Shown: positions 27,303-37,287, counted from the first letter of the stretch. The stretch: DNA of 64,000 nucleotides from Deltaproteobacteria bacterium (GCA_019313905.1 JAFDAI010000004.1:1-64000), one strand, 5' to 3'. Notes: generated by a model from the letters alone, not told the origin. Made by a program: numbers and translations.

Positions 27303-28688
27303 TTACTCCTTCAAAATCCTGGTTACTTCTGCCTTGAAACTCCCCGATGAAACCTTCACATCGACACTATCGCCCACCGCGAGCATGGCCACATCCCTGA
27401 CGATGGTTCCGTCAGACAATCTTACTATACCAAAACCCCTCTTCAACACGGAAAGAGGACTCAGATTATCTAACATGGACATATTTTTCTGAAACATGCC
27501 TTTCAGATTGTTCATATAAAACCGGGTTCGCACATCCATTTCTTTTTTTATGTTTTCAACCCTGCGACGCAACTCACGAATCCTTGTCCCGGGGGTTAGG
27601 CGTATCAGCATCCTGTGTGCGGGGAGGAGGCCGTTCTCTCGCATTTCAAGAGTACGCCGCATTCCTCCTGACAGCCTGATGTACCAGTCATCCAACCCTA
27701 TGCGCAGGTCCGAAATTCGTCCCCTCGGATCACGCAAGCCCTTCACAACAAAATCCAGCCTGTTTTCCAATTCACGCAGAGACACACCACGGGCATTTAT
27801 CAATCGTGATTTCAATCTTCGGATTCTCTCGATCAAATCTTTCCTGTTTGGCACAACCAGCTCAGCCGCGGCGGAAGGGGTCGGCGCTCTGAGATCGGCC
27901 ACAAAATCGGCGATGGTGAAGTCAATTTCATGGCCAACAGCCGATATAACGGGGATTTTCGAAGAGTGGATCGCCCGCGCGACCCTTTCATCGTTGAAAC
28001 AAAACAGATCCTCAAGCGATCCTCCTCCCCTGGTAACAATAATTACATCCGCACCAATTAAGTTCAGATCCGATATGGCGTCACATATCTCCATGGGCGC
28101 TTCCGTCCCCTGCACAGTAGCGGGGGCAATGATGATATCAATGGATGGGAATCTCCTGCCTGTGATATTCAATATGTCCCTGACAGCCGCGCCTGAAGGG
28201 GATGTGACTATCCCGATCTTCCCCGGCAGAAAGGGTATGTTCTTTTTGTGAGAAGGATCGAACAGGCCCTCTTTTTCCAGACGTTCCTTGAGCTGCTCGA
28301 AGGCCATCTGAAGGGCTCCAAGACCCTTCGGTTCCGCGGCATCTATGATGAGCTGGTATTCGCCCCTTGCGGGGTAGACATTCAGTTTTCCCCTGCAGAC
28401 TATCTTCATTCCATCTTCAAGATCAAAGCCTATCCTGCCCGCCGCGCTCCTGAAAGCAACCACCCTTATCTGTCCGCCGTCATCCTTGAGAGTAAAATAC
28501 AGATGTCCAGAGGCGGGACGGCGAAGATTGGAAATCTCACCCGTGACCCATATGACGCCAAAACCGGATTCCAGAAAGTCTTTTATGGCCCCGGTCAGTT
28601 CTGTAACCGTAAATATATCTTTCATAAAAATTCCAAGGGAACTATTTGATATCTCTGTAGAGCTGGTTTTCCGAAGATCTCTATCCAT
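27303..28688 (-). CDS. xseA: Exodeoxyribonuclease VII large subunit
   Basis: 461 residues. N-terminal OB fold (FTVTELTGAIKDFLE, VTGEISNLRRPASGHLYFTL), catalytic domain with the conserved GIVTSPSGAAVRDIL and VTRGGGSLEDLFCFND, and a C-terminal coiled coil. Degrades single-stranded DNA from both ends to oligonucleotides. The ATG at 28688 has GGGGAAA upstream; ATG at 28625 would start right at the conserved MKDIFTVTEL and is also possible. Confidence 0.95.
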   Translation of the reverse strand: MDRDLRKTSSTEISNSSLGIFMKDIFTVTELTGAIKDFLESGFGVIWVTGEISNLRRPASGHLYFTLKDDGGQIRVVAFRSAAGRIGFDLEDGMKIVCRGKLNVYPARGEYQLIIDAAEPKGLGALQMAFEQLKERLEKEGLFDPSHKKNIPFLPGKIGIVTSPSGAAVRDILNITGRRFPSIDIIIAPATVQGTEAPMEICDAISDLNLIGADVIIVTRGGGSLEDLFCFNDERVARAIHSSKIPVISAVGHEIDFTIADFVADLRAPTPSAAAELVVPNRKDLIERIRRLKSRLINARGVSLRELENRLDFVVKGLRDPRGRISDLRIGLDDWYIRLSGGMRRTLEMRENGLLPAHRMLIRLTPGTRIRELRRRVENIKKEMDVRTRFYMNNLKGMFQKNMSMLDNLSPLSVLKRGFGIVRLSDGTIVRDVAMLAVGDSVDVKVSSGSFKAEVTRILKE

Positions 28689-28765
28689 CAAATTTCCCCA
28701 ACTATTTTATTGACATCTTCCTGATCCTGTTGTCAAATAAAAACTTGTAAGAGGATAAGAACGCC

Positions 28766-29149
28766 ATGGATAAAAACATCATCAATACCAGCAGGGCACC
28801 CCGGCCAGTGGGTCCATATTCTCAGGCGGTCAAAGCCAATGGCTGGTTGTACATATCCGGGCAAATCCCCATTGATCCGGAAACCGGAGAGCCTGTGGAA
28901 GGGCCATTTGAGCTCCAGGCGCGCAGGGCGCTGAACAATCTCAAAGAGATACTGGAGGCAGGGGGATCAGAACTTGACCGCGTTATAAAGGTCATGATTT
29001 TCCTGACAGACATGAGATGTTTTGCGCAGTTTAACGATATATACACGGAATATTTTGGAAAGTCCCGCCCGGCCAGGGCCTGCGTGGAAGTAAGCCGCCT
29101 GCCTAAAGATGCCACCATAGAGATAGAAGCAGTGGCCCTTTGCGATTGA
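28766..29149 (+). CDS. ridA: RidA family enamine/imine deaminase
   Basis: 127 residues. Typical YjgF/YER057c/UK114 protein: APRPVGPYSQAVKANGWLYI near the start and the signature ARACVEVSRLPKDATIEIEA with the arginine that binds the substrate carboxylate. Hydrolyses reactive 2-aminoacrylate made by PLP enzymes. AGAGGA lies upstream of the ATG. It is alone on the plus strand between xseA and rpoD. Confidence 0.93.
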   Translation: MDKNIINTSRAPRPVGPYSQAVKANGWLYISGQIPIDPETGEPVEGPFELQARRALNNLKEILEAGGSELDRVIKVMIFLTDMRCFAQFNDIYTEYFGKSRPARACVEVSRLPKDATIEIEAVALCD

Positions 29150-29199
29150 CTTGCCGCCACATAAACAAGGAAGCGACATCTCTTAATATATCCAACCCC

Positions 29200-30957
29200 T
29201 TACTTGATTCCTCCTTTTATTTCTCTCCTCCGCGAGGTTCCACGCATTCTCTTTAATACGTTATTTTCAATCTGCTTGGCCCGTTTTACCGTATCACTCA
29301 TCTCCGCTTCTTCTCCCAGATTCAGGCCCTGATCTGTCTTTTCGCTGATGCCGAAACGCATTCTCAGGACCTTTTCTTCCCTCGGTGTCAGAGTAGACAG
29401 TATCTTCCTGGTTTGCTGGGCAAGATCCATGCTCATAGTGGCATCGGAGGGGGACATGATCTTCTTGTCCTCTATAAAATCTCCGAGAGAACTGTCCTCT
29501 TCCTCTCCTATAGGCGTCTCCAGAGATATCGGCTCCTTGGCTATTTTCAACACCTTTCTCACTTTATCCAGAGGAAATTCCATCTTCTCCGCAACCTCGG
29601 CCGGGGTGGGCTCTCTCCCCAGTGCCTGGACCAGATACCTCGAAGTTCTGATAAGTTTATTTATGGTTTCAATCATATGTACCGGAATTCTTATCGTTCG
29701 CGCCTGATCCGCTATAGCCCTTGTAATAGCCTGCCGTATCCACCATGTCGCGTAGGTGGAAAATTTATACCCTCTCTGGTATTCGAACTTTTCAACGGCT
29801 TTCATCAACCCTATATTTCCCTCCTGAATAAGGTCCAGGAATTGCAGCCCCCTGTTCGTGTATTTTTTGGCAATGCTTACAACCAGTCTGAGATTCGCCT
29901 TTATCAATTTCCGCTTTGCCAGTTCTGCCTCCAGCTCTCCCCTTTTCATAGAAGTGACCACCAGTTTCAGCGTCTCCTTTGATGCGCCAATTTTTCCCGT
30001 TACCCTCTTTCTGTTATTGCGTGCCTGCCGGATTATCCTTTCGTACTCCACTAATTTTTCAACGGGGATACCGGTCTCTTCGGAAACCTGCTCCTCTTCG
30101 CCACCTCTCATCCGGGAGAACATCTTATCCAGAGTATTGAGTGACATTCCCGTTCGTTTCCTGCATGCTGTTATTTCCCGCTCACCCCTGTTAATATCGG
30201 CAACGACTTTCTTAAGCTCCAGAACCATCGCATTTATGCGCCTCTTACTGAAATTTATATCCTTACAGAGCTTTATGATTTTTCTGAGATTTTTTTCCAG
30301 TTCCTTTTTTAGCTTTTCTTTCTCAAAATCATCCAACTCTTTCCTTTTCAACTCTGCCTTCAGTATGGTATTCCGTGCATCCAACTTTGCCACTCTGCCG
30401 GCAAGTCTTTGCACCCTTTCCCGATGCACATTCTCTTCAGTAAAACCATTTTCGTCTTCAAGATTATCAACAACTGTTTTTACCTTTATCTTGTCGTTTC
30501 TGAGTCTGTCTCCTATATCCACAGCCTTTTTTATGAAGATCGGCAGGCTGAAAAGGGTTTCTTTAATTCTCTGTTCTCCCCTTTCAATCCTCTTTGCTAT
30601 CTTTACCTCTTCCTCACGGCTAAGCAGGGGCACAAGACCCATCTCCCTCAGGTACATTTTTACAGGATCCCCTGTCTTACCCAGCGCTGCCAGGGGCAGG
30701 GGCAGTATTCCATTCTTTGCTTTTTCCGGCTTTTCCTGGGTCTTAGCGGCCGGTTTACGGATAATTTTTCCATTCTTGTCAACATCGACAATTTCAATAT
30801 TTTTCTCATGGAAAAGCATCAATAGATCGTCTATCTGTTCTGAAAATATAATGTCGGACGGCAGGGTATTATTGATATCATCATAAGTAAGAAATCCCTT
30901 CCCTTTGCCCAGCGAAATAAGCTTGTTTACCTCATCCGACTTGATTACTTTTTTCAT
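29200..30957 (-). CDS. rpoD: RNA polymerase primary sigma factor RpoD, with divergent region 4.2
   Basis: 585 residues. Regions 1.1 (N-terminal), 1.2 ([20 protein letters not shown]), 2 ([19 protein letters not shown], then [20 protein letters not shown]), 3 ([15 protein letters not shown]) and 4.1 ([15 protein letters not shown]) are conventional. From about residue 540 the sequence departs from the family: the expected TLEEVGxxFxVTRERIRQIE is replaced by [20 protein letters not shown] (about 542-561), which changes the residues known in E. coli to read the -35 box (R584/E585/R588 positions become V/K/K). No alternative frame restores the consensus. The ATG at 30957 lies inside the end of dnaG. 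Confidence 0.93.
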   Translation of the reverse strand: MKKVIKSDEVNKLISLGKGKGFLTYDDINNTLPSDIIFSEQIDDLLMLFHEKNIEIVDVDKNGKIIRKPAAKTQEKPEKAKNGILPLPLAALGKTGDPVKMYLREMGLVPLLSREEEVKIAKRIERGEQRIKETLFSLPIFIKKAVDIGDRLRNDKIKVKTVVDNLEDENGFTEENVHRERVQRLAGRVAKLDARNTILKAELKRKELDDFEKEKLKKELEKNLRKIIKLCKDINFSKRRINAMVLELKKVVADINRGEREITACRKRTGMSLNTLDKMFSRMRGGEEEQVSEETGIPVEKLVEYERIIRQARNNRKRVTGKIGASKETLKLVVTSMKRGELEAELAKRKLIKANLRLVVSIAKKYTNRGLQFLDLIQEGNIGLMKAVEKFEYQRGYKFSTYATWWIRQAITRAIADQARTIRIPVHMIETINKLIRTSRYLVQALGREPTPAEVAEKMEFPLDKVRKVLKIAKEPISLETPIGEEEDSSLGDFIEDKKIMSPSDATMSMDLAQQTRKILSTLTPREEKVLRMRFGISEKTDQGLNLGEEAEMSDTVKRAKQIENNVLKRMRGTSRRREIKGGIK

Positions 30958-32716
30958 TTTTGGTTAGTCCTCTCTCTTCTTTTAACAATCTATTTCTCTC
31001 CTGCAACAGGCTGTTGCTCAACTCTCTGTCATCCATCTCCTGTGCGCGGATCAGTTTTCTCTTCAGTATATTGTGTCTGCCCTTGTACCACTTGTTTTTT
31101 ATCTGCCTGATATTATCGTCAAAAACCCGGCCGACAATCTTTCTGTCCAGGACGGGATGCTCCATTGCCAATTTTAAGAGTCTTTCCTTTACAGGACCGT
31201 CTTCCAGATCGCCGACAAAACCGGAAATGTTGCCCGTTCTATCTGTTATTGCCTGCCCCAGTTTTTTCAATGTTTCTGAAGCAAAACAATCCAGAATACC
31301 CTCCCGTGTTACCACATGGATCTTCTCGGGATACTCTATCATCATATAGATAAGGTTTAATTCCACCATGTCAACCTTTTCCGCCCTTTTTTCCGGAGGC
31401 GCGGCTTTAGTTGCGGTTTTGTAATTAGCAGATGCCTTCCTTATCTTGTCCTTCAAAAGTTTCTGGTCAATGCCAAGTTTTTCAGATACCCTTTTTATGA
31501 ACAGGTTTCTTTCAACCGGATCGCTTATAGTGCTTATAAAAGAGATTGATTCCCTGATAGCATCCAGATTGTCTTCAAGCGTATCTCTGCTGCCCATTAT
31601 TGCCTCTATATAGTAGTCTACCATCATCGGGGAATGGGCTATAATGTTCTCCAGGGCTTCCGGGCCAAATTTTTTCACATAGTCATCAGGGTCATATCCT
31701 TCTGGGAGAACGACCACCCTAGCATGCATATTCTCCTCAAGAAACAGTTTCAGGCTGCGCTCGACCGCGTGTCTGCCCGCTTCATCGGGATCAAAGATGA
31801 CGGCAACATTCCGCGTAAATCGCCTGATCAGTTCGACCTGCTCCCTGGTCAGAGCGGTGCCCAGCGTTGCCACCACATTGTTCACCCCCGCATCTCGGAG
31901 GGAGAGAAGATCAACATATCCCTCCACAATTATAACGTAATCCTTATTGCGGATGCTGTCTTTCGTCCTGTACATGCCATACAGGACCCTGCCCTTTGTA
32001 TATACGGGAGACTCAGGCGAATTGAGGTATTTAGGCATATCGTCACCGAGAGCCCGTCCGCCAAAAGCCACAACCCTGCCGCTCAAATCTTCTATCGGGA
32101 AAATCAATCTCCCGCGAAACCGGTCATAGAATCTGCCACTCTCTTTAGATATGATAAGGCCGGTTTTTTCGACAAGTCCGAGTGGAACCCTTCTGCCTTC
32201 AAAATAGTTGACAAGATGGCTCCATCCCTCTGGGGAATAACCCAGGCGAAATTCTCCGGTTATAGCAGCCCCCATCTTTCTTTTGTCAAGATAATCACGA
32301 GCTGCCCGGCCATTCTCAGAAGAAAGCTGCTCAGAAAAATAATCCGCCGCCATCGCGTTTACTCTGTTCAGTTTTTCCTTCTCGCTTGCCGCTGTCCTTT
32401 CCGCGCCGGTCATCTTTCTGACAGGTATCTCGATCCCAGCTTTATTAGCCAGATATCTTGCCGACTCGGCAAAACTCGCGCCGTTTATCTTCATCAGAAA
32501 GGCGAAGATATCTCCACCCTCTCCGCAGCCAAAGCAGTAAAATATCTGTTTTTCGGGATTAACGCTGAAAGATGGTGTCTTCTCCTTGTGAAAGGGGCAG
32601 AGACCGACAAAATTTCTGCCGGCCTTTTTCAGGGTAACATACTCTGAAACAAGATCCACGATATTTACCCTGCTCTTTATCTCTCCTATCTTTTCCTGAG
32701 GTATATATCCCTTCAA
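30932..32716 (-). CDS. dnaG: DNA primase
   Basis: 594 residues. N-terminal zinc finger [20 protein letters not shown] (CHC2 type), TOPRIM domain with [13 protein letters not shown] and the acidic [14 protein letters not shown], and a C-terminal helicase-binding region. Synthesises RNA primers for replication. The start is a TTG at 32716 with GAGGT about 10 bases upstream; no ATG is nearby. It overlaps rpoD by 26 bases, the macromolecular-synthesis operon order yqeY-dnaG-rpoD. Copy B3 of the dispersed repeat separates it from yqeY. Confidence 0.95.
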   Translation of the reverse strand: MKGYIPQEKIGEIKSRVNIVDLVSEYVTLKKAGRNFVGLCPFHKEKTPSFSVNPEKQIFYCFGCGEGGDIFAFLMKINGASFAESARYLANKAGIEIPVRKMTGAERTAASEKEKLNRVNAMAADYFSEQLSSENGRAARDYLDKRKMGAAITGEFRLGYSPEGWSHLVNYFEGRRVPLGLVEKTGLIISKESGRFYDRFRGRLIFPIEDLSGRVVAFGGRALGDDMPKYLNSPESPVYTKGRVLYGMYRTKDSIRNKDYVIIVEGYVDLLSLRDAGVNNVVATLGTALTREQVELIRRFTRNVAVIFDPDEAGRHAVERSLKLFLEENMHARVVVLPEGYDPDDYVKKFGPEALENIIAHSPMMVDYYIEAIMGSRDTLEDNLDAIRESISFISTISDPVERNLFIKRVSEKLGIDQKLLKDKIRKASANYKTATKAAPPEKRAEKVDMVELNLIYMMIEYPEKIHVVTREGILDCFASETLKKLGQAITDRTGNISGFVGDLEDGPVKERLLKLAMEHPVLDRKIVGRVFDDNIRQIKNKWYKGRHNILKRKLIRAQEMDDRELSNSLLQERNRLLKEERGLTKNEKSNQVG

Positions 32717-32756
32717 GCTGTTCTTACCTCTATGGACAAACGCATTGCTCAGGCCA

Positions 32757-32918
32757 ATCTTGATGCACTCGTAAAAAGTCTAAATTAGATGGCAAAGTAA
32801 AAAGCTTCAAATTCAAGGCGCGCAAATCGTAAGGAATGAGGCGTACTTACTGTACGCCGCAGTGACGAAGGATGCAGCGGAACGCAGAAGTTGGACTTTT
32901 TACAAAGCCATCAATCTT
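32757..32918. repeat. GTAAAAAGTC-family palindromic repeat, copy B3
   Basis: Left end ATCTTGATGCACTCGTAAAA and right end GACTTTTTACAAAGCCATCA are about 24-base imperfect inverted repeats, 160 bases apart. A central hairpin GGCGTACTTACTGTACGCC lies inside. The right end contains the stop codon of yqeY. Confidence 0.75.
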
Positions 32919-33349
32919 GCCTTAACCGCCTCGCCCACAGCCTTTCCATCGGCTTTTCCGGTTAACTTGGGCATAAGAAGTTTCATGACCTTTCCCATAT
33001 CCCGGATGCTTGCAGCGCCCGCTTCTTCTATGGCATTTTCAATCTCCGCTTTTATCTCTTCTTCCGGCATCTGTTCCGGCATGAACTCCTGGATTACCCC
33101 GATTTCCCCTTCCTCTTTTTTCGCAAGCTCCGGTCTCCCCCCATTTCTGAATTGTTCAACAGAGTCTTTTCTCTGCTTTATCATAGAGGACAACACCTGC
33201 AGGATTTCTTTCTCGCCAAACTGGTCCTTTAAATCTATCTCTTTGTTATGCAAAGCCGATTTGATCATACGAAGCACAGATAACTTCGCCTTATCCTTAT
33301 CTTTGGCAGCTTTGATCATTTCACTCGACACACGCTCTCTTATATCCAT
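32900..33349 (-). CDS. yqeY: GatB/YqeY domain protein
   Basis: 149 residues. Whole-length YqeY protein (MIKAAKDKDKAKLSVLRMI near the start, IQEFMPEQMPEEEIKAEIE, and DMGKVMKLLMPKLTGKADGK at the end). The domain is shared with the GatB tail and probably binds tRNA; its cellular role is unsettled. It commonly precedes dnaG-rpoD, as here. Its last codons (L-M-A-L, stop) are supplied by the terminus of repeat B3. The start at 33349 agrees with family length. Confidence 0.9.
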   Translation of the reverse strand: MDIRERVSSEMIKAAKDKDKAKLSVLRMIKSALHNKEIDLKDQFGEKEILQVLSSMIKQRKDSVEQFRNGGRPELAKKEEGEIGVIQEFMPEQMPEEEIKAEIENAIEEAGAASIRDMGKVMKLLMPKLTGKADGKAVGEAVKARLMAL

Positions 33350-33435
33350 CTCATCTTTACCTTTCTCTTTTTCTGAACAGGGAGTATCCGGCCACACAAG
33401 TCATTATTTCTTCTCCGTGTCTCCGAATCTAAGCG

Positions 33436-33771
33436 TTACCCCATGTCATCACTCAATTTTCTGCCTCCCAGAATATGGACATGAAGGTGAAAGATTACCT
33501 GGCCGCCATTTTCATTACAATTGACAACCGTCCGGAAACCCTTTTTGTCAATTCCCTTTATTTTTGCGATCTCCTGCACCGCTGAAATCATGCCATCCAT
33601 CATGCCGCCCGATACATCCATAAGAGTTGCCACGTGTATTTTAGGCACTGCAACAACATGAACAGGGGCCATAGGATTGACATCATCAAATGCCAGAACA
33701 TTTTCAGATTCGTAAACAATGTTCGCGGGTATTTCTCCCCTTACAATCTTGCAGAATATACAATCCTCCAT
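33436..33771 (-). CDS. HIT family (HinT-like) nucleotide phosphoramidase
   Basis: 111 residues. The N-terminal DCIFCKIVRGEIPANIVYE and the C-terminal histidine triad HLHVHILGGRKL identify the HinT branch. Hydrolyses adenosine phosphoramidates and acyl adenylates. The full family length is present. It lies between yqeY and the hisA end, separated from hisA by copy A2 of the hairpin repeat. Confidence 0.93.
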   Translation of the reverse strand: MEDCIFCKIVRGEIPANIVYESENVLAFDDVNPMAPVHVVAVPKIHVATLMDVSGGMMDGMISAVQEIAKIKGIDKKGFRTVVNCNENGGQVIFHLHVHILGGRKLSDDMG

Positions 33772-33785
33772 CCGACAATCCTCCT

Positions 33786-33870
33786 ATTGAAGCTCCCCGC
33801 AACTTGTTGGGGGGAATCTCCGATTGTTAAGGAAAAGGTTTATTTTTTATTCGCTCGCTGTTCAATTCAA
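33786..33870. repeat. CCCCGCAAC-hairpin repeat family, copy A2
   Basis: ATTGAAGCT, hairpin CCCCGCAACTTGTTGGGGGG, GAATCTCCGATTGTTAAGG, AAAAGGTTTATTTTTTATTC, GCTCGCTGTTCAATTCAA. Orientation is opposite to copy A1, and it lacks the inner CCCCGCTGC hairpin. The hairpin has one mismatch. The right half encodes the C-terminus of HisA on the minus strand. Confidence 0.8.
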
Positions 33871-34594
33871 ACGAGGAAACTCTGGCAATAGCTTCTTCCA
33901 GTTTCAATGCCCCGGTGTAAATGGCCTTTCCTGTAATTACACCCATTATTCCCGAATCCGCCGCTTCAAGCAGTCTTTCAATATCATGGATATCCGCGAC
34001 ACCACCGGAGGCAATTATCGGTATATCCACAGATTCCGCAAGCACTTTTGTGGATTCTATGTTCACACCCGACTCCATACCGTCCCGCTGTATATCAGTA
34101 TATATGATTGAGTTCAGCCCGCATTCCTCATAACCTGACGCGATCTCTACGGGAGACTGATCAGTACTTTCAGTCCATCCCTCAACCGCGACTCTGCCGT
34201 CACGCGCGTCAATAGCAAGAATAATGCGCCCTCTGTAATTAGCGCACGCATCGAGAACAAATTTTCTATCCTTCAGGGCGACCGTTCCCAGTATGACATA
34301 ATTGACGCCCATATCTATATAACTATCAACGGTTTTCATGTCTCTTATCCCGCCACCCACCTGCAGGGGCACATCCACCGCACGGGCAAGTTCCCTGATA
34401 ATGTTCATATTTCGGGGGGATCCGTCACGAGAACCGTCAAGATCAACCACATGAATGCGCTTCGCTCCCTTTTTCTGCCATTTTGCGGCGATATCTGCGG
34501 GATGATCCGAATAAACGGTAGACAGGTTAAAATCACCCTGAAGAAGGCGCACACACTTCCCATCCTTCAAATCTATAGCGGGGATTATAAGCAA
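33827..34594 (-). CDS. hisA: Phosphoribosylformimino-5-aminoimidazole carboxamide ribotide isomerase
   Basis: 255 residues. TIM barrel with catalytic Asp in IPAIDLKDGKCVRL and the second in YTDIQRDGMESG. Two phosphate-binding loops are present (LQVGGGIRDM, IIASGGVADI). Catalyses the fourth step of histidine synthesis. It starts with TTG at 34594, directly after the stop of the lipoprotein gene. The last 13 residues (ELNSERIKNKPFP) are encoded by repeat A2 and look like an added tail beyond the normal barrel end. Confidence 0.95.
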   Translation of the reverse strand: MLIIPAIDLKDGKCVRLLQGDFNLSTVYSDHPADIAAKWQKKGAKRIHVVDLDGSRDGSPRNMNIIRELARAVDVPLQVGGGIRDMKTVDSYIDMGVNYVILGTVALKDRKFVLDACANYRGRIILAIDARDGRVAVEGWTESTDQSPVEIASGYEECGLNSIIYTDIQRDGMESGVNIESTKVLAESVDIPIIASGGVADIHDIERLLEAADSGIMGVITGKAIYTGALKLEEAIARVSSFELNSERIKNKPFP

Positions 34595-35311
34595 TTATGA
34601 ATCTCCCTTCGAATTCGGAAAGTTCTTCAAGATCTCATCGATACCCTCCCGTGATAATTCTTCAGTGGTAACCCATTTCCCCCCGCCTTTTATAAAGGGT
34701 AAGATATCAAAGAGATTCTCCATCAACGAACTCTGGGTCTTGTCAAACACGCCTTTCCATACCGATACACCGTCTTTAACCCTGATAAGATGCACGCAGA
34801 AAGCCACCGAAGCGGGTCTTTCCACGGAATAACCAAAACCCTTCCTCTCCATATAATAAAAGAGGTATCCCGCAATAATCCCGTCCGCTCCGATCTCTTT
34901 TCCAACCTCTGTCAATATCTCCGGGGGAGATTTTCCGAACAGGGTGGCAGAAACCCTCTTATAAACACCATCCACATACCCGGACGGGATCAGGGAATAT
35001 TGTTCGGAAGATTCAATCCCTTTCAGAAAAATTTCTTCTATCTTTTTCTCCGGGTTCCCCGCAAAGTCGCATGTTCTGAAAGTCGTTCCACAAACAGGAC
35101 ACTGGACAACCCTGATGCCAGGATCATCCGAAGTTACCGCCTGAAAGGGAACAACAGCAATCTTTTTTAAACCGGAGGCAGCTTTCCGGCGAAGGGTGTT
35201 CGCTCCGCCGGCATTCTTAGAGACACATCCGGTAAGCAGCGCTACAGATATCGCCCCGCAGAGAAGAAGCCGAACAAGATAAAAGGAAAGGTGTTTTTCC
35301 ATGATTATCAT
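34595..35311 (-). CDS. Predicted lipoprotein with a CxxC motif, inside the his cluster
   Basis: 238 residues (start 35311; ATG 35302 is equally possible and no ribosome site decides). A signal peptide ends in LLTGC. The mature domain (KKIAVVPFQAVTSDD ... IGADGIIAGYLFYYMERKG ... VWKGVFDKTQSSLMENLF) resembles periplasmic lipoproteins that assemble envelope complexes, but no named family is certain. An unusual VVQCPVCGTTFRTCDF insertion looks like half of a zinc ribbon or a disulfide site. It abuts hisA with no gap, so it must be co-transcribed with histidine genes. Confidence 0.7.
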   Translation of the reverse strand: MIIMEKHLSFYLVRLLLCGAISVALLTGCVSKNAGGANTLRRKAASGLKKIAVVPFQAVTSDDPGIRVVQCPVCGTTFRTCDFAGNPEKKIEEIFLKGIESSEQYSLIPSGYVDGVYKRVSATLFGKSPPEILTEVGKEIGADGIIAGYLFYYMERKGFGYSVERPASVAFCVHLIRVKDGVSVWKGVFDKTQSSLMENLFDILPFIKGGGKWVTTEELSREGIDEILKNFPNSKGDS

Positions 35312-35340
35312 CTATTTTCATATTCCCGGACAGAGGGGCA

Positions 35341-35928
35341 CTAAATACTTCCCTTTGTTGACAGTACACCCTTGATCCGGTCATCCATACGGACAGCATT
35401 CTTTAAAGCACGGGCAAACGCCTTGAAGATAGCCTCCGCTATGTGGTGAGGATTCTTACCATATATGACATTTACATGCAAGGTTATTCCCCCGTGATCC
35501 GAAAAGGACTTAAAAAACTCCTCAAGGAGAAGGGGATCAAAATCTCTTATCTTCTTACCGCCAAAATCGGCTCGAAAAACCAGATAAGGTCTTCCGGAAA
35601 TATCAATGCAGACATGACACAGGGTTTCATCCATGGGCACAAAGGCGGTGCCATAGCGACTTACTCCCTTTTTGTCTCCCAGAGCTCCTTTTACCGCTTC
35701 TCCGAGACATATGCCTATATCTTCCACGAGGTGATGATAATCTACATCCGTATCTCCACTACCCTTCACATCCAAATCAATAAACCCGTGCTTCGCAAAA
35801 AGGTCGAGCATATGATCAAGAAATGGTATCGTCGTGGATATCTTTCCTGTCCCTTCCCCATCGAGATTTATCTCCACAGCGACATCCGTCTCCGTGGTTT
35901 TCCTGATTATTTTTTTATTTCTTGCCAT
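35341..35928 (-). CDS. hisB: Imidazoleglycerol-phosphate dehydratase
   Basis: 195 residues, monofunctional HisB (no phosphatase domain). The di-manganese His motifs DYHHLVEDIG and SDHGGITLHV are visible, together with IPFLDHMLDLFAKHGF. Catalyses the sixth step of histidine synthesis. It follows hisG by 16 bases and lies upstream of the lipoprotein and hisA. Confidence 0.96.
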   Translation of the reverse strand: MARNKKIIRKTTETDVAVEINLDGEGTGKISTTIPFLDHMLDLFAKHGFIDLDVKGSGDTDVDYHHLVEDIGICLGEAVKGALGDKKGVSRYGTAFVPMDETLCHVCIDISGRPYLVFRADFGGKKIRDFDPLLLEEFFKSFSDHGGITLHVNVIYGKNPHHIAEAIFKAFARALKNAVRMDDRIKGVLSTKGSI

Positions 35929-35944
35929 AATGCCGGACCTCCTT

Positions 35945-36817
35945 TTACAAGACCTTGTTAAGAGGATATTCTATTATACCTTCAGCTCCGGCTTCCCGGA
36001 GAAGAGGTATCAGTTCTCTTACGATACTACGATCTACAACGGCTTCGACGGCAAACCAGTTTTTGTCATACAGTCCTGAAGTGGTGGGCGCCTTGAGAGA
36101 GGGAAGCAACAAGACAACTCCTCCAAGATTTTCCCTGGCAACATTCATCTTAAGTCCAACCTTGCCCATGGCCATAAGCGATCCTCCGAGGAGAATGCTT
36201 ATCTGCTCTATTTTTTTCCTCTTCCATGGATCATCCCATGCCCTTCTGTTGGCAATCAACTGGGTATTTGTCTTCATAAGTTCATGAATGATTCTTAATT
36301 TGTTGGCCTTCAGAGTGCTCCCCGTTTCTGTAACCTCTACTATCGCGTCCACAAGGCCCTCGACCACCTTGGCCTCTGTAGCGCCCCAGGAAAATTCCAG
36401 ATGAGCGTCTATTCCTCTCCCTTTAAGGTAATTCCGGGTAACATTCACCAGTTCCGTGGATATTCTCTTCCCGGAGATATCTTCTATGGTCTTTATCGGA
36501 GAATCTTCTCTTACTACAAGCACCCACTTGGCCTGCCGTGTAGATGCTTTTGAATAAACAAGATCCTGAACCACAATAACATCAGACTCGTTTTCCAGGA
36601 TCCAGTCTTTCCCGGTAAGACCAAGGTCAAGCGTCCCATCATCAACATACCGGGACATCTCCTGAGCTCTTACAAGGGCGCAGGAAATATCTTCATCATC
36701 AATATCGGGGAAATAGCTTCTAGAATCATAAGTTATGGACCACCCTGCCTTTTTAAAAAGCTCAATCGTGTTGGATTCAAGACTCCCCTTCGGTATTCCC
36801 AGCTTCAAATTCTTCAT
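35945..36817 (-). CDS. hisG: ATP phosphoribosyltransferase, long form
   Basis: 290 residues, so the long HisG with its own C-terminal regulatory ACT-like domain ([20 protein letters not shown]); this form does not need HisZ. Catalytic part: [29 protein letters not shown] and [19 protein letters not shown] (PRPP loop). First, feedback-controlled step of histidine synthesis. It overlaps hisI by 4 bases (ATGA). Confidence 0.96.
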   Translation of the reverse strand: MKNLKLGIPKGSLESNTIELFKKAGWSITYDSRSYFPDIDDEDISCALVRAQEMSRYVDDGTLDLGLTGKDWILENESDVIVVQDLVYSKASTRQAKWVLVVREDSPIKTIEDISGKRISTELVNVTRNYLKGRGIDAHLEFSWGATEAKVVEGLVDAIVEVTETGSTLKANKLRIIHELMKTNTQLIANRRAWDDPWKRKKIEQISILLGGSLMAMGKVGLKMNVARENLGGVVLLLPSLKAPTTSGLYDKNWFAVEAVVDRSIVRELIPLLREAGAEGIIEYPLNKVL

Positions 36818-37197
36818 TTTTTATAAACTTCCTCCGGATCGAATATCCTCTCGCCAATTATTTCCATTTTTCCATCTGACACCCTTCGGTAAAAACAGGA
36901 CCTATAGCCCATATGACATGCCGCTCCCCCCACTTGATCCACCTTCAGAATAACTGTGTCAAGATCGCAGTCCACAAAAATTTCCCTGACAATCTGAACA
37001 TTGCCCGATGTTTCACCTTTGACCCAGAGAGTCTTTCTTGATCTGCTCCAGTAGGTTGCCCTGCCCGTTTCCAACGTTTTCAGCCATGCCTCCCTATTCA
37101 TATAGGCCAGCATCAAGACATCGCTCGTCTCATAGTCTTGGGCCACGACAGGAATAAGCCCTTCTCCCTTTTTAAAATCAAGTTCCACCATTGGCAT
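36814..37197 (-). CDS. hisI: Phosphoribosyl-AMP cyclohydrolase
   Basis: 127 residues. Zinc and catalytic residues in [16 protein letters not shown], then the conserved [13 protein letters not shown]; only the cyclohydrolase domain is present, so the pyrophosphohydrolase (HisE) must be elsewhere. It is the first gene of the his run hisI-hisG-hisB-lipoprotein-hisA. hisH, hisF, hisC and hisD are not in the window. Confidence 0.95.
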   Translation of the reverse strand: MPMVELDFKKGEGLIPVVAQDYETSDVLMLAYMNREAWLKTLETGRATYWSRSRKTLWVKGETSGNVQIVREIFVDCDLDTVILKVDQVGGAACHMGYRSCFYRRVSDGKMEIIGERIFDPEEVYKK

Positions 37198-37287
37198 CCT
37201 TCCCCCGGTCCTCCACGGAACCGGGAATCTGTCATATAAAATAAAGTTTGTCTGAAAGCCTATAAAACTAATCTAATATTTCTTTTT

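Noticed and set aside
29203-29330. Frameshift explaining the odd RpoD end
   Set aside because: Other frames in this stretch hit stops at once and none gives the conserved helix.
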